Made by a program: the position numbers and the translations under genes
Notes under the pieces: generated by a model
Seen by the model: the letters and a program-made list of their open reading frames with translations, nothing else
Database searches by the model: none
What the model was told of the DNA's origin: nothing
Shown here: positions 24,496 through 37,008 of the stretch, piece after piece
Layout of the letters: each line of letters opens with the position of its first letter
Numbering within the stretch: the first letter of the stretch is position 1
From: Cannabis sativa
Lineage: Eukaryota; Streptophyta; Magnoliopsida; Rosales; Cannabaceae
Direction: 5' to 3'
NCBI RefSeq assembly: GCF_029168945.1
Contig: NC_083602.1
Location: forward strand, 47,243,442 to 47,307,441
DNA: 64,000 nt

Positions 24496-27400
24496 GTCCT
24501 AGGTTCAAGTTCGGGTCTGGGTCAGGTACTAGGTCCTGGTCCTAATTCTGTTTCCCAGGTCCCTATCCTGATTCTGGGTCGGGGTCCCGGTTATTGTGTG
24601 GGTTTGGGTCCCGGTCTAGGTTCGGCTTTGAGTCCTAGGCTCGGTTCGGGTTTAGGTCTCTGTTTGGGTTTTGATTTGGGTTCGGGTTTGGGTTTAGGTC
24701 CTGCACCTGGTCCTATTCCTAGTTCGGTTGTAGTTCCATTTGCAATTCTGAGTTCGAGTTTGGGTTTGAGTTCGGGTCGGAGTTTGAGTCCTAGTCTGAG
24801 TTTGGGTTCAGGTCCGGATTTCAGTCTAGGTCCAGATCAGGGTTCGAGTGTGGGTTCGCGTCCTGGGTCTTGGTCTAGGTTTGGTCCGAGTCCCAAGTTC
24901 CAATCCCGATCTGAGTCTGGACTTAGTTTTGTGTCTAAGTCCTTTGTTCTGATCTTGGTCTGGGTTCGAGTTTGGGTCAGGGTCTGAGTCTAGCCTTGGG
25001 TCTTAGTTTAGGCGTGGGTTTGAGTTCGGGTCTGAGTCTGTGTTTGGGTTTGTGTCCAGGTCTAGACCTTGATCTCTGTCTAGGTTCGGGTCTAGGTCCA
25101 AGTTTGGGTCCACGTCTGGACCTCGATCTCGGTCTAGGTTCGTATTCGGATACCTATCAATGTCCAAGTTTGTGTTTGGGATTGGGTCCCCCATTTAGGT
25201 CCAGGTCCGGGTCTCAGTTCCGGTTTGGGTACACGACCGTGTCTGGGCCCGAGTTCCAGACTTAGTTTGGGTTTGAGGCTAGGTCTGTGTTCGGTTCTAG
25301 GTCTGGGTACGGGTCCTGATCACGGTCCTAGTCTTGTTCTAAGGTTGTGGCTCGGCGATTCTTGTTCAGGTTCTAATTTTGTGTCCCAGGTCTAGGTCTG
25401 GGTTCGGGTTTGGTTCTTCGTCTGGGTTCTGGTCCTAGTCTGAGTCTAGATTTAGACACCCACTACTGGTCTGTTCCAGGCACCGTTACCCGAATCCTGA
25501 GTTAAGATCTGGATCACTGTCACGGGGCTCAGTCTGGTTCTAGTTCAGGTCCCAGGTCCCATTACTGATTTTGGGTTCCGGATCGAGACTGGGTGCGATT
25601 CTAGGTCACAACCATGGTTTTGTGTCCTTAGTCTGGTTCCATGTTTGGGTTTGAGTTAAGGTTCGAGTTCGGGTTCCGAGTCCACGTTTGTGTCGGGATC
25701 CAGGTCTGGCTCCCAATTCGGGTCGAGGTCTGATTTGGAGTTCGGGTCTTGGTCCGATTACGGTTCTGTATCTAGGTCAAATTTCAGTTATGATTCCAAG
25801 TCCAAGACCTAGTTTTAGTCCCTGTCAACTTCCGGTTTTGGTTCCAATTTTGGGTCACAGGGTACGGGTTCGGGTCCACTTTTGGGTTTGGGACTTTGTT
25901 TAGGTCCAGCTGTGGGTTCGGGTCCTTGTCAAGGTTCGGGTCCACGGCTAGGTCCCAAATCCAGACACCGACTACAGGTTTTGTCCAAGCCTTGGGTCAA
26001 GATCCGGATCCCAATCTCAGGTCCCAGTCTGGTTCACATTCTGGTGCCGGGTCACGAGCTGGTTCCTATGTTCAAGTTCGAGTCTGGGTCGGGTACTAGG
26101 TCCCCCTGCTAGTTCTATTTCCTAGGTCCCTATCCTGATTCTTGGTGCTGGTCCCAGTTATTGTGTGGGTTTGGGTCCCGGTCTAGGTTCGGGTTCGAGT
26201 CCTAGTCTCGGTTCGGGTTTAGGTCTCTGTCTGGGTTTTGATCTGGGTTCGGGTTTGGGATTAGGTCCTGCTCCTAGTCCTAGTTCAGTTCTTTTTCCAT
26301 TTGTGATTTTGATATCGAGTTTGGGTTTGAGTTCGGGTTGGAGTTTGAGTACTGGTCTGAGTTTGGGTTTGGGTCCGAATTTTAGTCTAGGTCCAGATCT
26401 GGCTCTGGGTGTGGGTTCGCGTCCTGCGTCTTGGTCTAGGTTGGGTCCGAGTCCCAAGTTCCAATATCGATCTGAGTCTAGATTTAGTTTTGGGCCTAAG
26501 TCATTGGTTCTGATCTTGGTCTTGGATCGAGTTTGGGTCAGGGTCTGGGTCTAGCTTCGGGTCTTATTCTAGGTGTGGGTTTGAGTTCGGGTTCGAGTCT
26601 GTGTCCAGGTATGTGTCCAGCTCTGGACCGCGATCTCAGTCTAGGTTCGGGTCAAGGTCCAAGTTCGGGTCTCGAGTGCGGGTCCAAGTTGGGGTCTGGG
26701 TCAGGATCGCGGTCCAGATCTAGGTCCACCATTTCGATCCTAGTCTGGGTCTTCGTCCGAGTCCAGGTTCGTATCCAGATCCTTATCTAGTTCCAAGTCT
26801 GTGTTTGGGATCGGGTCCCAGATTTAGGTCTAGGTCCGTGTCTTAGTTCCGGTATGGGTACACGACCGTGTCCGGGCCCGAATTCCAGTCTCAGTTTGTT
26901 TCAGAGGCAAGGTCTGTGTTCGGTTATAGGTCTGTGTTCGGGTCTTGGTCACGGTCCTAGTCTTGTTCTATGGTCCTGGTTCGGGGATTCTTGTTCAGGT
27001 TCTAATTTTGGGTCCCAGGTCTAGGTTTGTGTTCGGGTTTGGTTCTTCGTGTGGGTTCGAGTCTTAGTTTGAGTCCAGATCTAGACACCCACTACTGGTC
27101 TGTTCCAGGCCTCGTTACCCGAATCCTGAGTCAAGATGTGGATGACTGTCACGGGTCTCGGTCTGGTTCTAGTTTACGTCCCAAGTCCCATTTCTGAGTT
27201 TGGGTTCGGGATCGAGACTAGGTGCAATTCTAGGTCTCGACCATGGTTCTGTGTCCCTAGTCTAGTTCCATGTTTGGGTCTGAGTTCAGGTTCAGGTTCG
27301 GGTCCCGAGTCCAGGTTTGGGTTGGGATCCGTGTCCGGCTCCAGCTCCCAATTCGGGTCTAGGTCTTATTTGGAGTTCGGATCCTAGTCCGATTACGGTT

Positions 27401-29814
27401 CTGTATCTAGGTCCAATTTCAATTATGATTCCAAGTCTAAGTGCTAGTTCCAGTCCCGGTCAAATTCCAGTTTTGGTTCCAATTTTGGGTCACAAGGTAC
27501 GGGTTCGGGTCCACTTTTGGGTTTGGGACTTTTTTTAGGTCCAGGTGGGGGTTCGGTTCTAGAACTGGGTCCCAAATCCAGACACCGACTACGGGTTTTG
27601 TCCAAGCCCTGGGTCAAGATCCGGATCCCAATCTCGGGTCCCAATCTAGTTCCATTTCTTGTGCCGGGTCACGAGCTGGGTCCTATGTTCAAGTTCGAGT
27701 CTAGGTCGGGTAGTATGTCCCGGTGCTAGTTCTGTTTCCCAAGTCCCTATCCTGATTCTTGGTCCAGGTCCCAGTTATTGTGTGGGTTTGGGTCCCGGTC
27801 TAGGTTCGGGTTCGAGTCCTAGTCTCAGTTCGGGTTTTGATCTGGGTATGCGTTTGGGATTAGGTCCTGGTCCTGGTCCTAGTTCTAGTTTGGTTCTAGT
27901 TCCATTTGCGATTCTCAGTTCGAGTTTGGGTTTGAGTTCGGGTTGGAGTTCAAGTCCTGGTTCGAGTTTGGGTTTGGGTCCGGATTTCAGTCTAGGTCCA
28001 GATCAGGCTCGGGTTTGGGTTCGCGTCCTGGGTCTTGGTCTAGGTTGGGTCCGAGTCCCAAGTTCCCTCCTAATTTGAGTCTGTATTTAGTTTTTGGTCT
28101 AAGTCATTTGTTCTGATCCTGATATGGGTTCGAGTTTGCGTCCGGGTCCGGGTCTAGCCTTGGGTCTTATTCTAGGTGTGGGTTTGAGTTCGGGTCCGAG
28201 TCTGTTTGCGGGTTTGTGTCTAGTTTTGGACCTCGATCTCGGTCTAGGTTTGGGTCAAGGTCCAAGTTTGTGTCAAGGTCTGGACCTCGATCTCGGTCTA
28301 GGTTCTTATCTGGATCCCTATCTAGGTCCATGTTTATGTTTGGGATTGAGTCCCACATTTAGGTCCATGTCCGGGTTTAAGTTCTGGTCTGGGTACACGA
28401 CCTTGTCTGGGCTCGAGTTCCAGTCTCACTTTGGGTTTGAGGCTAGGTCTGTGTTCGGTTCTAGGTCTGGGTCAGGCTCGTGATCACGGTCCTAGTCTTT
28501 TTCTAGGGTCCTGGTTCGCGATTCTTGTTCTGGCTCTAATTTTGGGTCCTAGGTCTAGGTCTGGGTTCGGGTTTTGTTCTTCGTCTTGGTTCTGGTCCTA
28601 GTCTGAGTCCATATCTAGACACCCACTACTGGTCTGTTCTAGGCCCCGTTACCGAAATCCTGAGTCAAGATCTGGATCACTGTCACGAGTCTCGGTCTGG
28701 TTCTAGTTCTTGTCCCAAGTCCCATTTCTGAGTTTGCATTCGGGATCGAGACTGGGTGCGATTCTTTGTCCCGACCATGGTTCTCTGTCCCTAGTCTTGT
28801 TCCATCTTTGGGTCTGAGTTGAGGTTTGGGTTCGGGTCCCGAGTCCAGGTTTGGGTGGGGATCCGGGTCCGGCTCCCAATTCGGGTCTAGGTCTGATTTG
28901 GAGTCCGGGTCCTTGTCTGATTACGGTTCTGTATCTAGGTCCAATTTCAATTATGATTCCAAGTCCAAGTCCTAGTTCTAGTCCCTGTCAACTCCGGGTT
29001 TTGGTTCCAATTTCGGGTCACAGGGTACGGGTTCAGGTCCACTTTTGGGTTTGGGAGTTTGTTCAGGTCCTGTTGTGGGTTCGGGTCCAGGACTGGGTCC
29101 CAAATCCAGACACCGACTACGGGTTTTGTCCAAGCCGTGGGTCAAGATCCTGATCCTTATCTCGGGTCCACATCTGGTTCCATTTCTGGTGCCGCGTCAC
29201 AAGTTGTGTCCTATGTTCAAGTTCGAGTCGGGGTCGGGTACTAGGTCACGGTGCTAGTTCTTTTTCCCATGTCCCTATCCTGATTCTTAGTATAGGTCCG
29301 AGTCATTGTGTGGTTTTGGGTCCCAGTCTAGGTTCGGGTTCAAGTCCTTGTCTCGGTTTGGGTTTATGTCTCTGTCTGGGTTTTGATCTGGGTTTGGGTT
29401 TGGGATTACGTCCTGATCTTGGTCCTAGTCCAAGTTTGGTTCTGGTTCCATTTGCGATTCAAAGTTCGAGTTTGGGTTTGAGTTCGGGTCGGAGTTCGAG
29501 TCCTGGTCTGAGTTTGGGTTTGGGTCCGGATTTCAGTATAGGTCCATTTCAGGCTCTGGGTGTGGGTTCGCGTCCTGGGTCTTGGTCTAGGTTGGGTCCG
29601 AGTCCCAAGTTCCAATCCCGATCTGAGTCTGGATTGATTTTTAGGTCTAAGTCCTTAGTTCTGATCCTGGTCTGGGTTCGAGTTTGGGTACGGGTCAAGG
29701 TCTAGCTTCGGGTCTTATTCTAGGTGTGGGTTTGAGTTCGGGTCCGAGTCTGTGTCCGGGTTTGTGTCCAGGTCTGGACCTCGATCTCGGTCTAGGTTCG
29801 GGTCAAGGTCCAAG
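24491..29814. repeat. Hexamer-periodic tandem array, segment 3
   Basis: L1 is at 25455, 27084 and 28618 (spacing 1629 and 1534 bp) and L2 near 25962, 27577 and 29108. After removing the 1211-bp insertion, the 22676-25455 interval is about 1568 bp, so the unit length is kept across the solo LTR. The segment ends at the target site CCAAG (29810-29814) of the next insertion. Confidence 0.92.
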
Positions 29815-30455
29815 TGTTGGAAGTTATTTTACCAGGAACTTAGATCTACTCACAAGTATGTTGATTTAACAACCTAAATATGAACTTCTAAAAACGATAG
29901 AAAATTAAACACATAAGAGTATCAGAAATCTTACATTGGGTGCAGCGGAATATATGTCTCCTCCCACTCAGATCTCTAACCCTTGATTCCTTTCTGTAGT
30001 AGAGTATAATCAAGATCTGAGCCCGATAGTCCTTCTTTGTTGTTTCTGAATTCTACACAGCCTTCCTCACTATGATTGAGGTATTACTTGATGTGTGTGG
30101 GCACTACTCTAGCACTTTTACATTTTGAAACAGTGAAGGAAGAGAGAGAGAGAGAGGGTGGCGGCTCAGAGAGAATTTTCAGAGAGAAAATTCTGTCAGA
30201 ATAATGTTGTGAAAAGGTTGTACAGTTGTGTTCAACTCTGAAGCCTTTGCCTTCTATTTATAGAAGACCACCCAGGGCTATGATTGACATTTAGAATTGA
30301 AAAAATCAAAGAGAAAAGGAAGCTTAAGTGGCCGGCCTAGGCATTGTGGAAACAAGGCTTGCCACTTTTCCTGTTTTGTCAAAAACTGCCAATTCCTTTG
30401 TTCAACGACATAAATGTCAAATCTAATTATTTAATAATTAAAATTAATTATCAAA

Positions 30456-30653
30456 TGTTATAAAATAATATAAAGTAGATGAAAAGAAAGAAGAAGAAGA
30501 TGAAGAGAGAAAGAGAAAGTGAATGAGAATTTCTGAGTTGTTTATTCCAATGGGGTGAACCCCTATTTATACAAATACAAGAGTGAGATATTAAGAAACT
30601 AAGAAAAAGGGAAACTAAGGAAAAGAGGAATGTTGATTACAACTCATGGTAAT
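30456..30653 (-). repeat. 3' LTR (first part) of the pol-less Copia
   Basis: The first 198 of 243 bp, ending in the gypsy target GTAAT (30649-30653). It contains a minus-strand TATAAATA at 30564-30571 and a purine-rich GAAAGAAGAAGAAG tract. The remaining 45 bp are at 42999-43043. Confidence 0.93.
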
Positions 30654-31434
30654 TGTTGCTCCAGAATTTGCCCAAAATACGTGGACCAGTCGAGAGGGGA
30701 CACGTGGATCGGATAACTTGTAAACATTTACTAAGTCTTTGTGCGCCACAAGGAAGCACTGTTAGCATGGGTCCCGGAGGAGGCACCCGGAGTACAAGGT
30801 ACTCCAGGAAGCTAGTATAGCGTGAAGGCTCTCCGGGATATGTCAGGTCTCTCCCGAGCAATCAAGTCGCATTTAATGCTGCATGGGAGGAAGCGTGTTG
30901 GGACTGTAACACGCAATAAAGTCTGACGGCACAACCCCCAAACAGCAGCGCTACAGTAATGATCATTTAAGTCTAGCGACGGCTACTCTGCGAAGAGTCA
31001 CGTCAATCACAAGGCAAAAAGGACATTCTTCATAAAAGCCCTACAGCACCTAGGGATTTGACCATGCATCACCCATGGTATATTCATCGGAAATGCCCAA
31101 CTTTATGGATACTTACAGACACATGTGTAAGAACAATTCTAGGGATTACCCCACCAAAACACTATAAATACCCCCTCAAAGCTCATTTAATGGGGTCGAG
31201 AATCTTGGTTTGCAAAAGAGCAAGAAGAGAAAATACTCACCAAGAACATTCTCTGTATTTAAGAGAAAAACATTCTCTCAAGTGTAGAATCTGTATTAAA
31301 TACATCCATTAATAACAGAGGCTCGTGGACTAAGGCTCATTAACGCCCCAACCACGTAAAAAATCTTCATCTCACTTTCTTACAGCTCTTTATTATAATC
31401 ATATTTTAATAGTTGCCGAAAACCTCGGTCAACA
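30654..31434 (+). repeat. 5' LTR of the gypsy element
   Basis: 781 bp, TGTTGCTCC...GTCAACA. The TATA box TATAAATA at 31163-31170, about 330 bp before the gag start, should drive the gag-pol transcript. The open frame 31058-31312 recurs in the other LTR and is not a gene. Confidence 0.95.
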
Positions 31435-31497
31435 TTTTGGTGCTTTCATTGAGAGCTGAGGAAAGCTGCTACATAACAAGCATTTGACTTCACAACA
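31435..31497 (+). promoter_or_regulatory. Primer-site region and short gag leader
   Basis: The sequence just inside the LTR reads TTTTGGTGCTTTCATTGAGA. The part starting TGGTGC is where the minus-strand primer tRNA should pair (tRNA 3' CCA complement TGG). I cannot assign the tRNA. The leader to the gag ATG at 31498 is only about 60 bp. Confidence 0.6.
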
Positions 31498-34400
31498 ATG
31501 TTGGAGACAAGAGCTGCACGTCATCCTCGCCCTCTAGAAGACGCTCAAGACCCCAATGAGGAAGATGTAGCCTCAAGGGCAGCAGAGGAGTCCGAGGAAG
31601 AAGAAGAAGAAATAGTTCCCGACGAGAACTACGAGGAACACCTCGACGAGTATGCCTATGACGGAGGAAGCTACTCGGAGTTGGTGCTCCTTAGACAAAA
31701 AGCTATCGATCATGAAACTGAGATCGAAGCTCAGAAAGTGCAAAATCAAAAAATGCAGGAAGTGATGCTAGCCATGCAGAAAGCCATGGAGGCAGCTGGT
31801 ATTCACGTGCACCCCAAGGCGATGGCAGCTGGGCTCAACGGGGAGCCAGCGACGTCTTCGCCTAACTCCCAGCAGCAAAGACCTAGGGAACCTAGCCCTA
31901 TAAGGCACCCTGCTGAGGAAAACCAAACAAAAAACCCTACTTCTACCCCTGGGCGAAAGAAAAAGGTGCAGGATCCGCGAAGGGTCCGCTCAGATTTCCC
32001 TAAAGGGAAAGGTCCGCAGAGGGGCAAGCTCCAAAGAGGGAGTCTTGGCCCTCAGGATCGAGGGGACCGGAAAAGCGTTTCCGTGCACCAGGAACCAGGG
32101 GGTAGAGGAAGAAAAGGACAGAGATGTCCTCCCATTGATCTGAGAAATCAAATCAATGGGAATCAAGGTGACCTCCGGGATCACCTTGAACAAAAAAGAT
32201 ACAGGCCCGTGGTCTCCTCGGGTACTGTAAACGAAGGGATTATGGCGGAACTTGCCATACTTCGAAAAGATATTGCTCGAGTCTCCCGGAGGCAGAAGGG
32301 AGACGACTCCGACTCGGACAGTGAGGATCGGGAGCCTTGTGCCAAACATATCCTGGAGGCGGAGCTCCCTAAAAATTTCAAGATGCCCGAAATGGCAGCA
32401 TATACTGGGAACTCCGACCCCAGTGATCACTTGTCACGGTTCAACCGTGTCATGACAGTCATGCGGGTCAGCAATGACGCCAAATGCTTGTGCTTCCCCC
32501 TCACTCTGAGCGGATCAGCAGAGGAATGGTTCAAAAAATTGGAACCAGGATCGGTGGGTTGCTGGAACAAACTCCAAACCAACTTTCGGAGACAATTTGT
32601 CGCTGCCAGGAAGGTCAACTTGGAGGTTAGTGCCTTGACCAACATCAAGCAGCTGCACACCGAGACCTTGAAGAATTACATCAAGAGGTTCCGAGAGGAA
32701 GCCTCGAAGACCAAGAAGGTCGACGACGGACAACAGCTTGCACTTCTCCAAGCAGGAATCCGCACTGGGACTCCCTTCTGGAACGAGTTGCAGCAAGAAG
32801 GCGCTGCTAGCCTTCAGGACTTCCAGAAGCGAGTCCAAAAATATATTAACCTCGAAGAAGCCCAGATCGTGGCTTACGGAGGCTACTATCCCACCGGGAT
32901 AGCGGGATACATGCCAGGAGTGTCGCCCTCGGGTACTGTCCCGACCGCAACTCCACCGGTAAGTGGCATACAGTTCTCCGCTACTCCCGGATACAGCCAG
33001 GGTCAAGCTTTGGCACCGGCGTCTTCCCATTACGGCAACCCGTCCGGGGTGAATGGGCGAGCTCCTTCACAGGCTGCCCCGACTGCTAGCTTAACAGGCC
33101 CTACCCAGGGGTCGAGGAGCAAAAGGTCCTCCAAAGGCAGCACCCGAACGGGAGAGAAGCGCCAAAAGAAGGGGTACACACCCCAATATACTCAGTACAC
33201 GGAGCTCACGGACTCCCAGGAACGTGTATATTTTGCCACTAGGCAAAATACACACTACCGGAGGCCCCAGCCGTTGTACAAAGATAGCTCCCGGAGAGAT
33301 CCGAGTAAAAGATGCGAGTACCACAACGACATTGGTCATAGCACCAATGAGTGTAAAAATCTCAAAGACGAGATTGAAAATTTGATCCGTTTGGGCCACC
33401 TCTATGAGTGGATCAAAAATAGGTTGCCCCACCTTAATCCAGGGCAGGTGGCCGGGGGTATGCCTCCGGGAACGCCAGGGGGTACAGCAGGAGTATTGCC
33501 TCCAGCTGCTCCCGCAGGTGACACCCAGCATATCCCCGGATTACCGCCCCGGCCTAATGGACGGGTAGCCATGATCTCCGGAGGTCCCCATATCGGAGGA
33601 AACACTCGCAAGGAGCGAAAAAGATATGCCGAGGCCGCAAGACACAGTGAGGTGTGGGAGGTTACTCAACTCCCGGCTCAAAGGCCTCGGCTAATGGACC
33701 AGCCCATAACGTTCACGGAAGAAGACACCAAGACGGTGCGTTTTCCTCACCATGACCCGCTGGTCATAGAGACCCCCATCGCAAATAAGGTGGTGGCTAG
33801 GGTCCTGATTGACAATGGGAGTTCCGTGAACTTGCTCTTCAAAGAAGCCTTCACTGCGATAGGGTTGACCGACCGGGACCTCTCGCCTAGTGGATCGCAG
33901 CTCACAGGGTTTAACGGGACGACGCTAATCCCGATGGGAAAAGTCAGGCTCCCAGTTACCCTGTGCCCGGATACCCCCCAAAGCACATTCAAGTATTGCA
34001 CCTTCGTGGTGGTAGACTGTCCAACAGCCTACAACGCAATCCTAGGCCGACCGGCCCTCGTCGACTTTGGCGCAATTACTTCGATCCGACATCTGTGCCT
34101 AAAATTCCCTACCCAGGAAGCCGGAGTCGGAACGGTGAGGGGAAATCAGGGAGAGGCCAGGCAATGTTACAATGTTGCCACCCACTTACCTGTACTCATG
34201 GTCCGGGGGCCCCCTGAGAAAGAGAAGGCTGAAGAGGATGAGTTGGATCCTCGCATAGGGTCTAAAAGGGTCGTGGAACCAATGGAGGACGTCGAAGAAA
34301 TACCAGTGTCCGACGACGACTCCACCAAAGTACTCCGGATAGGGAAGAGCCTGGATCCGGAGGAAAAAGATAAAATAATAAAAACACTGAAGGGCGCCAT

Positions 34401-37008
34401 CGACATCTTTGCATGGCGCCAAGAAGACATGACCGGCATCAGCCCTCATGTCATCACCCATGTACTCAATGTCAACCCGGACATGCCCCCTGTACAGCAA
34501 AAGAGACGCCCGCTCGACTCGGTGAAAGCTGAGGCCTTAGAGAAAGAGGTGGATAAACTTTTTTCCAATGGCATGATCCGCGATGTGTACTATCCGGAAT
34601 GGCTTGCCAATCCGGTCCTGGTGCCCAAGCCGAACGGGACTTGGCGGGTTTGTATAGATTTCACAGATCTAAACAAAGCCTGCCCAAAGGACTGCTTTCC
34701 GCTGCCCAGGATCGACCAGATGGTAGACGCCACGTCCGGATTTAAGCTGCTGTCTTTCATGGATGCCTATGCTGGGTATAACCAAATAAAAATGCATACG
34801 GCAGACCAGGAGTGCACTAGTTTCGGGACCGATAAGGGGGTATACTGTTACCTAGTCATGCCTTTCGGACTGAAAAACGCCGGAGCAACCTATCAAAGAA
34901 TGGTTAACCGGATGTTTAAAAGCCTCCTGGGACGAAACATGGAGGTATATGTAGACGACATGCTCGTCAAATCCAAAGCATGCAACAGCCATGCAAGCGA
35001 CTTAGAAGAATGTTTCGAAGTCGTCCGGAGATACGGCATGAAGCTCAATCCGAAAAAATGCACCTTCGGGGTCAAGTCGGGAAAATTCCTGGGCTTCATA
35101 GTCAGCCAAAGGGGGATCGAAGCGAACCCGGAGAAAATCCAAGCTCTCCTGGACATGCCATCCCCCAAGAAACATAAGGACGTGCAGAGCTTGACCGGAA
35201 AGGTAGCCGCACTGAGCCGCTTTATCTCACGATCCACGGACAAGTGCATACCCTTCTTCAACATACTGAAGAAATGCCAAAAGTTCGAATGGTCGGATGA
35301 ATGCGAGGAGGCATTCAAAAGGTTAAAAGACCACATGGCCAAACCTCCTATCCTATCAAAACCCATCCTTGGAGAAGACTTGTTTCTTTACTTGGCCGTC
35401 TCCGAGCACGCGGTCAGCGCTGCACTGGACTGGGAGGAAGAAAAAATTCAGCACCCCGTGTACTATGTTAGTAAGCGCATGGTAGGGGCCGAGACAAGGT
35501 ACCCGGTCATTGAAAAATTAGTATTCTGCCTCCTGATGGCATCAAGGAAGTTGAGACCATACTTCCAAGCCCATCCAATCAGAATCTTGACCAATCATCC
35601 ACTCCGGCAAGTTCTCCAGAAGCCTGAAGCATCCGGAAGACTCCTCAAGTGGGCGATGGAGCTGAGTCAGTTCGACTTACATTACGTGCCCCAGATTTCC
35701 ATAAAAGGCCAAGCCTTGGCAGACTTCATCACCGAATGCAATGAAGCCGAGGCAACAGCCAATACACCGGAACCACCAATCCCCACTTGGAGAGTATTTG
35801 TGGACGGAGCTTCTAATGAGAACGGCTCAGGAGCCGGAGTGGCTATGATATCACCTACTGGATCGCGGCTCCAGGCGGCACTCCGATTCAACTTCACAGC
35901 TTCAAATAATGAAGCCGAATATGAGGCCCTGATAGCAGGGCTAAAATTGGCTAAAGCTGTAGGAGCCAAAAGAGTGGAAGTCTACAGTGATTCTCAGCTG
36001 GTCTTAAACCAAGTTTTCGGAGAATACCAAACTCGCGGCGAACGGATGGCCGCGTACGTAGCAATAGTCCGAGAACTGCTCCACGAGTTCACGGACTACA
36101 AAGTAGAAAGAATCCCCCCCCGAGAGAAGAATGCTCATGCGGACTGTCTGGCTAAGTTAGCCTCGGACAGCGAAATCGAAGAGCTGGGGGTAGTACCAGT
36201 GGAACGCTTGGCAGAGCCAAGCATCAAAATAAAAGAGACCACACAAACGGTTGGGCAAGAACCCAGCTGGATGGTCCCCATCATAAAATACATAACGACA
36301 GGTGAGTTGCCCCAAGAGAGGGCACTGTCTCGAAAGATTCAGTATCAGGCTCATCGTTATGTAATGATGGATCAAATTCTCTACCGGAGAGGACTCAGCA
36401 TGCCTTATTTAAGGTGTGTATCGGACCCTGAAGCTAGACAAATCATGCTGGAGGTCCATGAAGGGTTCTGTGGAGATCATACGGGAGGACCCAGCCTCTC
36501 AAAGAAAATATTGAGGCAAGGGTACTTCTGGCCAACAATGAAAAAAGATTGTATAGACTATGTCCAAAAGTGTGACTCGTGCCAAAGGTACGCGAACATA
36601 CCGAGAGCTCCTCCGAATGAGATCACTTTGATGACCAGCCCCTGGCCCTTCGCGGTCTGGGGAATAGATCTCATCGGGTCTCTACCTACGGGAAAAGGAG
36701 GGGTAAAGTATGCAATAGTAGCAGTGGACTACTTCACCAAGTGGACAGAGGCTGAGCCTATGAGGACAATAACTGCTAAGAAGGCATTGGACTTTGTTAT
36801 CAAAAACATAGTGTGTCGATACGGCTTGCCTCACAAAATAGTCTCAGACAATGGAAAGCAATTTGATTGCGAGGAATTTACTGACTTTTGCAACCAACAC
36901 GGAGTGGTAAAAAGCTTCTCCGCGGTAGCCCGGCCTCAAACAAACGGCCAGGCGGAAGCAGTCAATAAAATCCTAAAGGTCACCTTGAAAAAGAAGCTAC
37001 TGGACTGA
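31498..37008 (+). CDS. Gypsy Gag-Pol polyprotein, frameshifted near its end
   Basis: A 1836-codon frame. An acidic, charged N-terminus (1-100) precedes the gag capsid core at about 282-450 (LSGSAEEWFKKL). A CCHC-like knuckle CEYHNDIGHSTNEC is near 605-620. Protease follows at about 765-860 with active-site DNGSS, the variant common in Tat elements. RT lies at about 1010-1190, with DFTDLNKACPKD and catalytic YVDD near 1151. The first RNase H (about 1290-1370) has lost the usual leading Asp (LYLAVSEHAVSAAL). A second, apparently intact RNase H is at about 1431-1556, with Asp in FVDGAS, Glu in NNEAEYEAL, Asp in YSDSQ and Asp in NAHADCLA. Integrase has the HHCC zinc finger (ends CDSCQ, about 1695) and DDE residues near 1723, 1782 and 1818. 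The stop at 37006-37008 comes from an apparent one-base gain; the C-terminus continues in the next frame. Confidence 0.95.
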   Translation: MLETRAARHPRPLEDAQDPNEEDVASRAAEESEEEEEEIVPDENYEEHLDEYAYDGGSYSELVLLRQKAIDHETEIEAQKVQNQKMQEVMLAMQKAMEAAGIHVHPKAMAAGLNGEPATSSPNSQQQRPREPSPIRHPAEENQTKNPTSTPGRKKKVQDPRRVRSDFPKGKGPQRGKLQRGSLGPQDRGDRKSVSVHQEPGGRGRKGQRCPPIDLRNQINGNQGDLRDHLEQKRYRPVVSSGTVNEGIMAELAILRKDIARVSRRQKGDDSDSDSEDREPCAKHILEAELPKNFKMPEMAAYTGNSDPSDHLSRFNRVMTVMRVSNDAKCLCFPLTLSGSAEEWFKKLEPGSVGCWNKLQTNFRRQFVAARKVNLEVSALTNIKQLHTETLKNYIKRFREEASKTKKVDDGQQLALLQAGIRTGTPFWNELQQEGAASLQDFQKRVQKYINLEEAQIVAYGGYYPTGIAGYMPGVSPSGTVPTATPPVSGIQFSATPGYSQGQALAPASSHYGNPSGVNGRAPSQAAPTASLTGPTQGSRSKRSSKGSTRTGEKRQKKGYTPQYTQYTELTDSQERVYFATRQNTHYRRPQPLYKDSSRRDPSKRCEYHNDIGHSTNECKNLKDEIENLIRLGHLYEWIKNRLPHLNPGQVAGGMPPGTPGGTAGVLPPAAPAGDTQHIPGLPPRPNGRVAMISGGPHIGGNTRKERKRYAEAARHSEVWEVTQLPAQRPRLMDQPITFTEEDTKTVRFPHHDPLVIETPIANKVVARVLIDNGSSVNLLFKEAFTAIGLTDRDLSPSGSQLTGFNGTTLIPMGKVRLPVTLCPDTPQSTFKYCTFVVVDCPTAYNAILGRPALVDFGAITSIRHLCLKFPTQEAGVGTVRGNQGEARQCYNVATHLPVLMVRGPPEKEKAEEDELDPRIGSKRVVEPMEDVEEIPVSDDDSTKVLRIGKSLDPEEKDKIIKTLKGAIDIFAWRQEDMTGISPHVITHVLNVNPDMPPVQQKRRPLDSVKAEALEKEVDKLFSNGMIRDVYYPEWLANPVLVPKPNGTWRVCIDFTDLNKACPKDCFPLPRIDQMVDATSGFKLLSFMDAYAGYNQIKMHTADQECTSFGTDKGVYCYLVMPFGLKNAGATYQRMVNRMFKSLLGRNMEVYVDDMLVKSKACNSHASDLEECFEVVRRYGMKLNPKKCTFGVKSGKFLGFIVSQRGIEANPEKIQALLDMPSPKKHKDVQSLTGKVAALSRFISRSTDKCIPFFNILKKCQKFEWSDECEEAFKRLKDHMAKPPILSKPILGEDLFLYLAVSEHAVSAALDWEEEKIQHPVYYVSKRMVGAETRYPVIEKLVFCLLMASRKLRPYFQAHPIRILTNHPLRQVLQKPEASGRLLKWAMELSQFDLHYVPQISIKGQALADFITECNEAEATANTPEPPIPTWRVFVDGASNENGSGAGVAMISPTGSRLQAALRFNFTASNNEAEYEALIAGLKLAKAVGAKRVEVYSDSQLVLNQVFGEYQTRGERMAAYVAIVRELLHEFTDYKVERIPPREKNAHADCLAKLASDSEIEELGVVPVERLAEPSIKIKETTQTVGQEPSWMVPIIKYITTGELPQERALSRKIQYQAHRYVMMDQILYRRGLSMPYLRCVSDPEARQIMLEVHEGFCGDHTGGPSLSKKILRQGYFWPTMKKDCIDYVQKCDSCQRYANIPRAPPNEITLMTSPWPFAVWGIDLIGSLPTGKGGVKYAIVAVDYFTKWTEAEPMRTITAKKALDFVIKNIVCRYGLPHKIVSDNGKQFDCEEFTDFCNQHGVVKSFSAVARPQTNGQAEAVNKILKVTLKKKLLD

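Noticed and set aside
31058..31312. 84-codon frame repeated at 42617-42871
   Set aside because: It is inside the 781-bp LTRs and recurs only because the LTRs are copies of one another.
32181..36375. Minus-strand frames inside gag-pol
   Set aside because: They are shadows of the long gag-pol frame, without recognisable domains.
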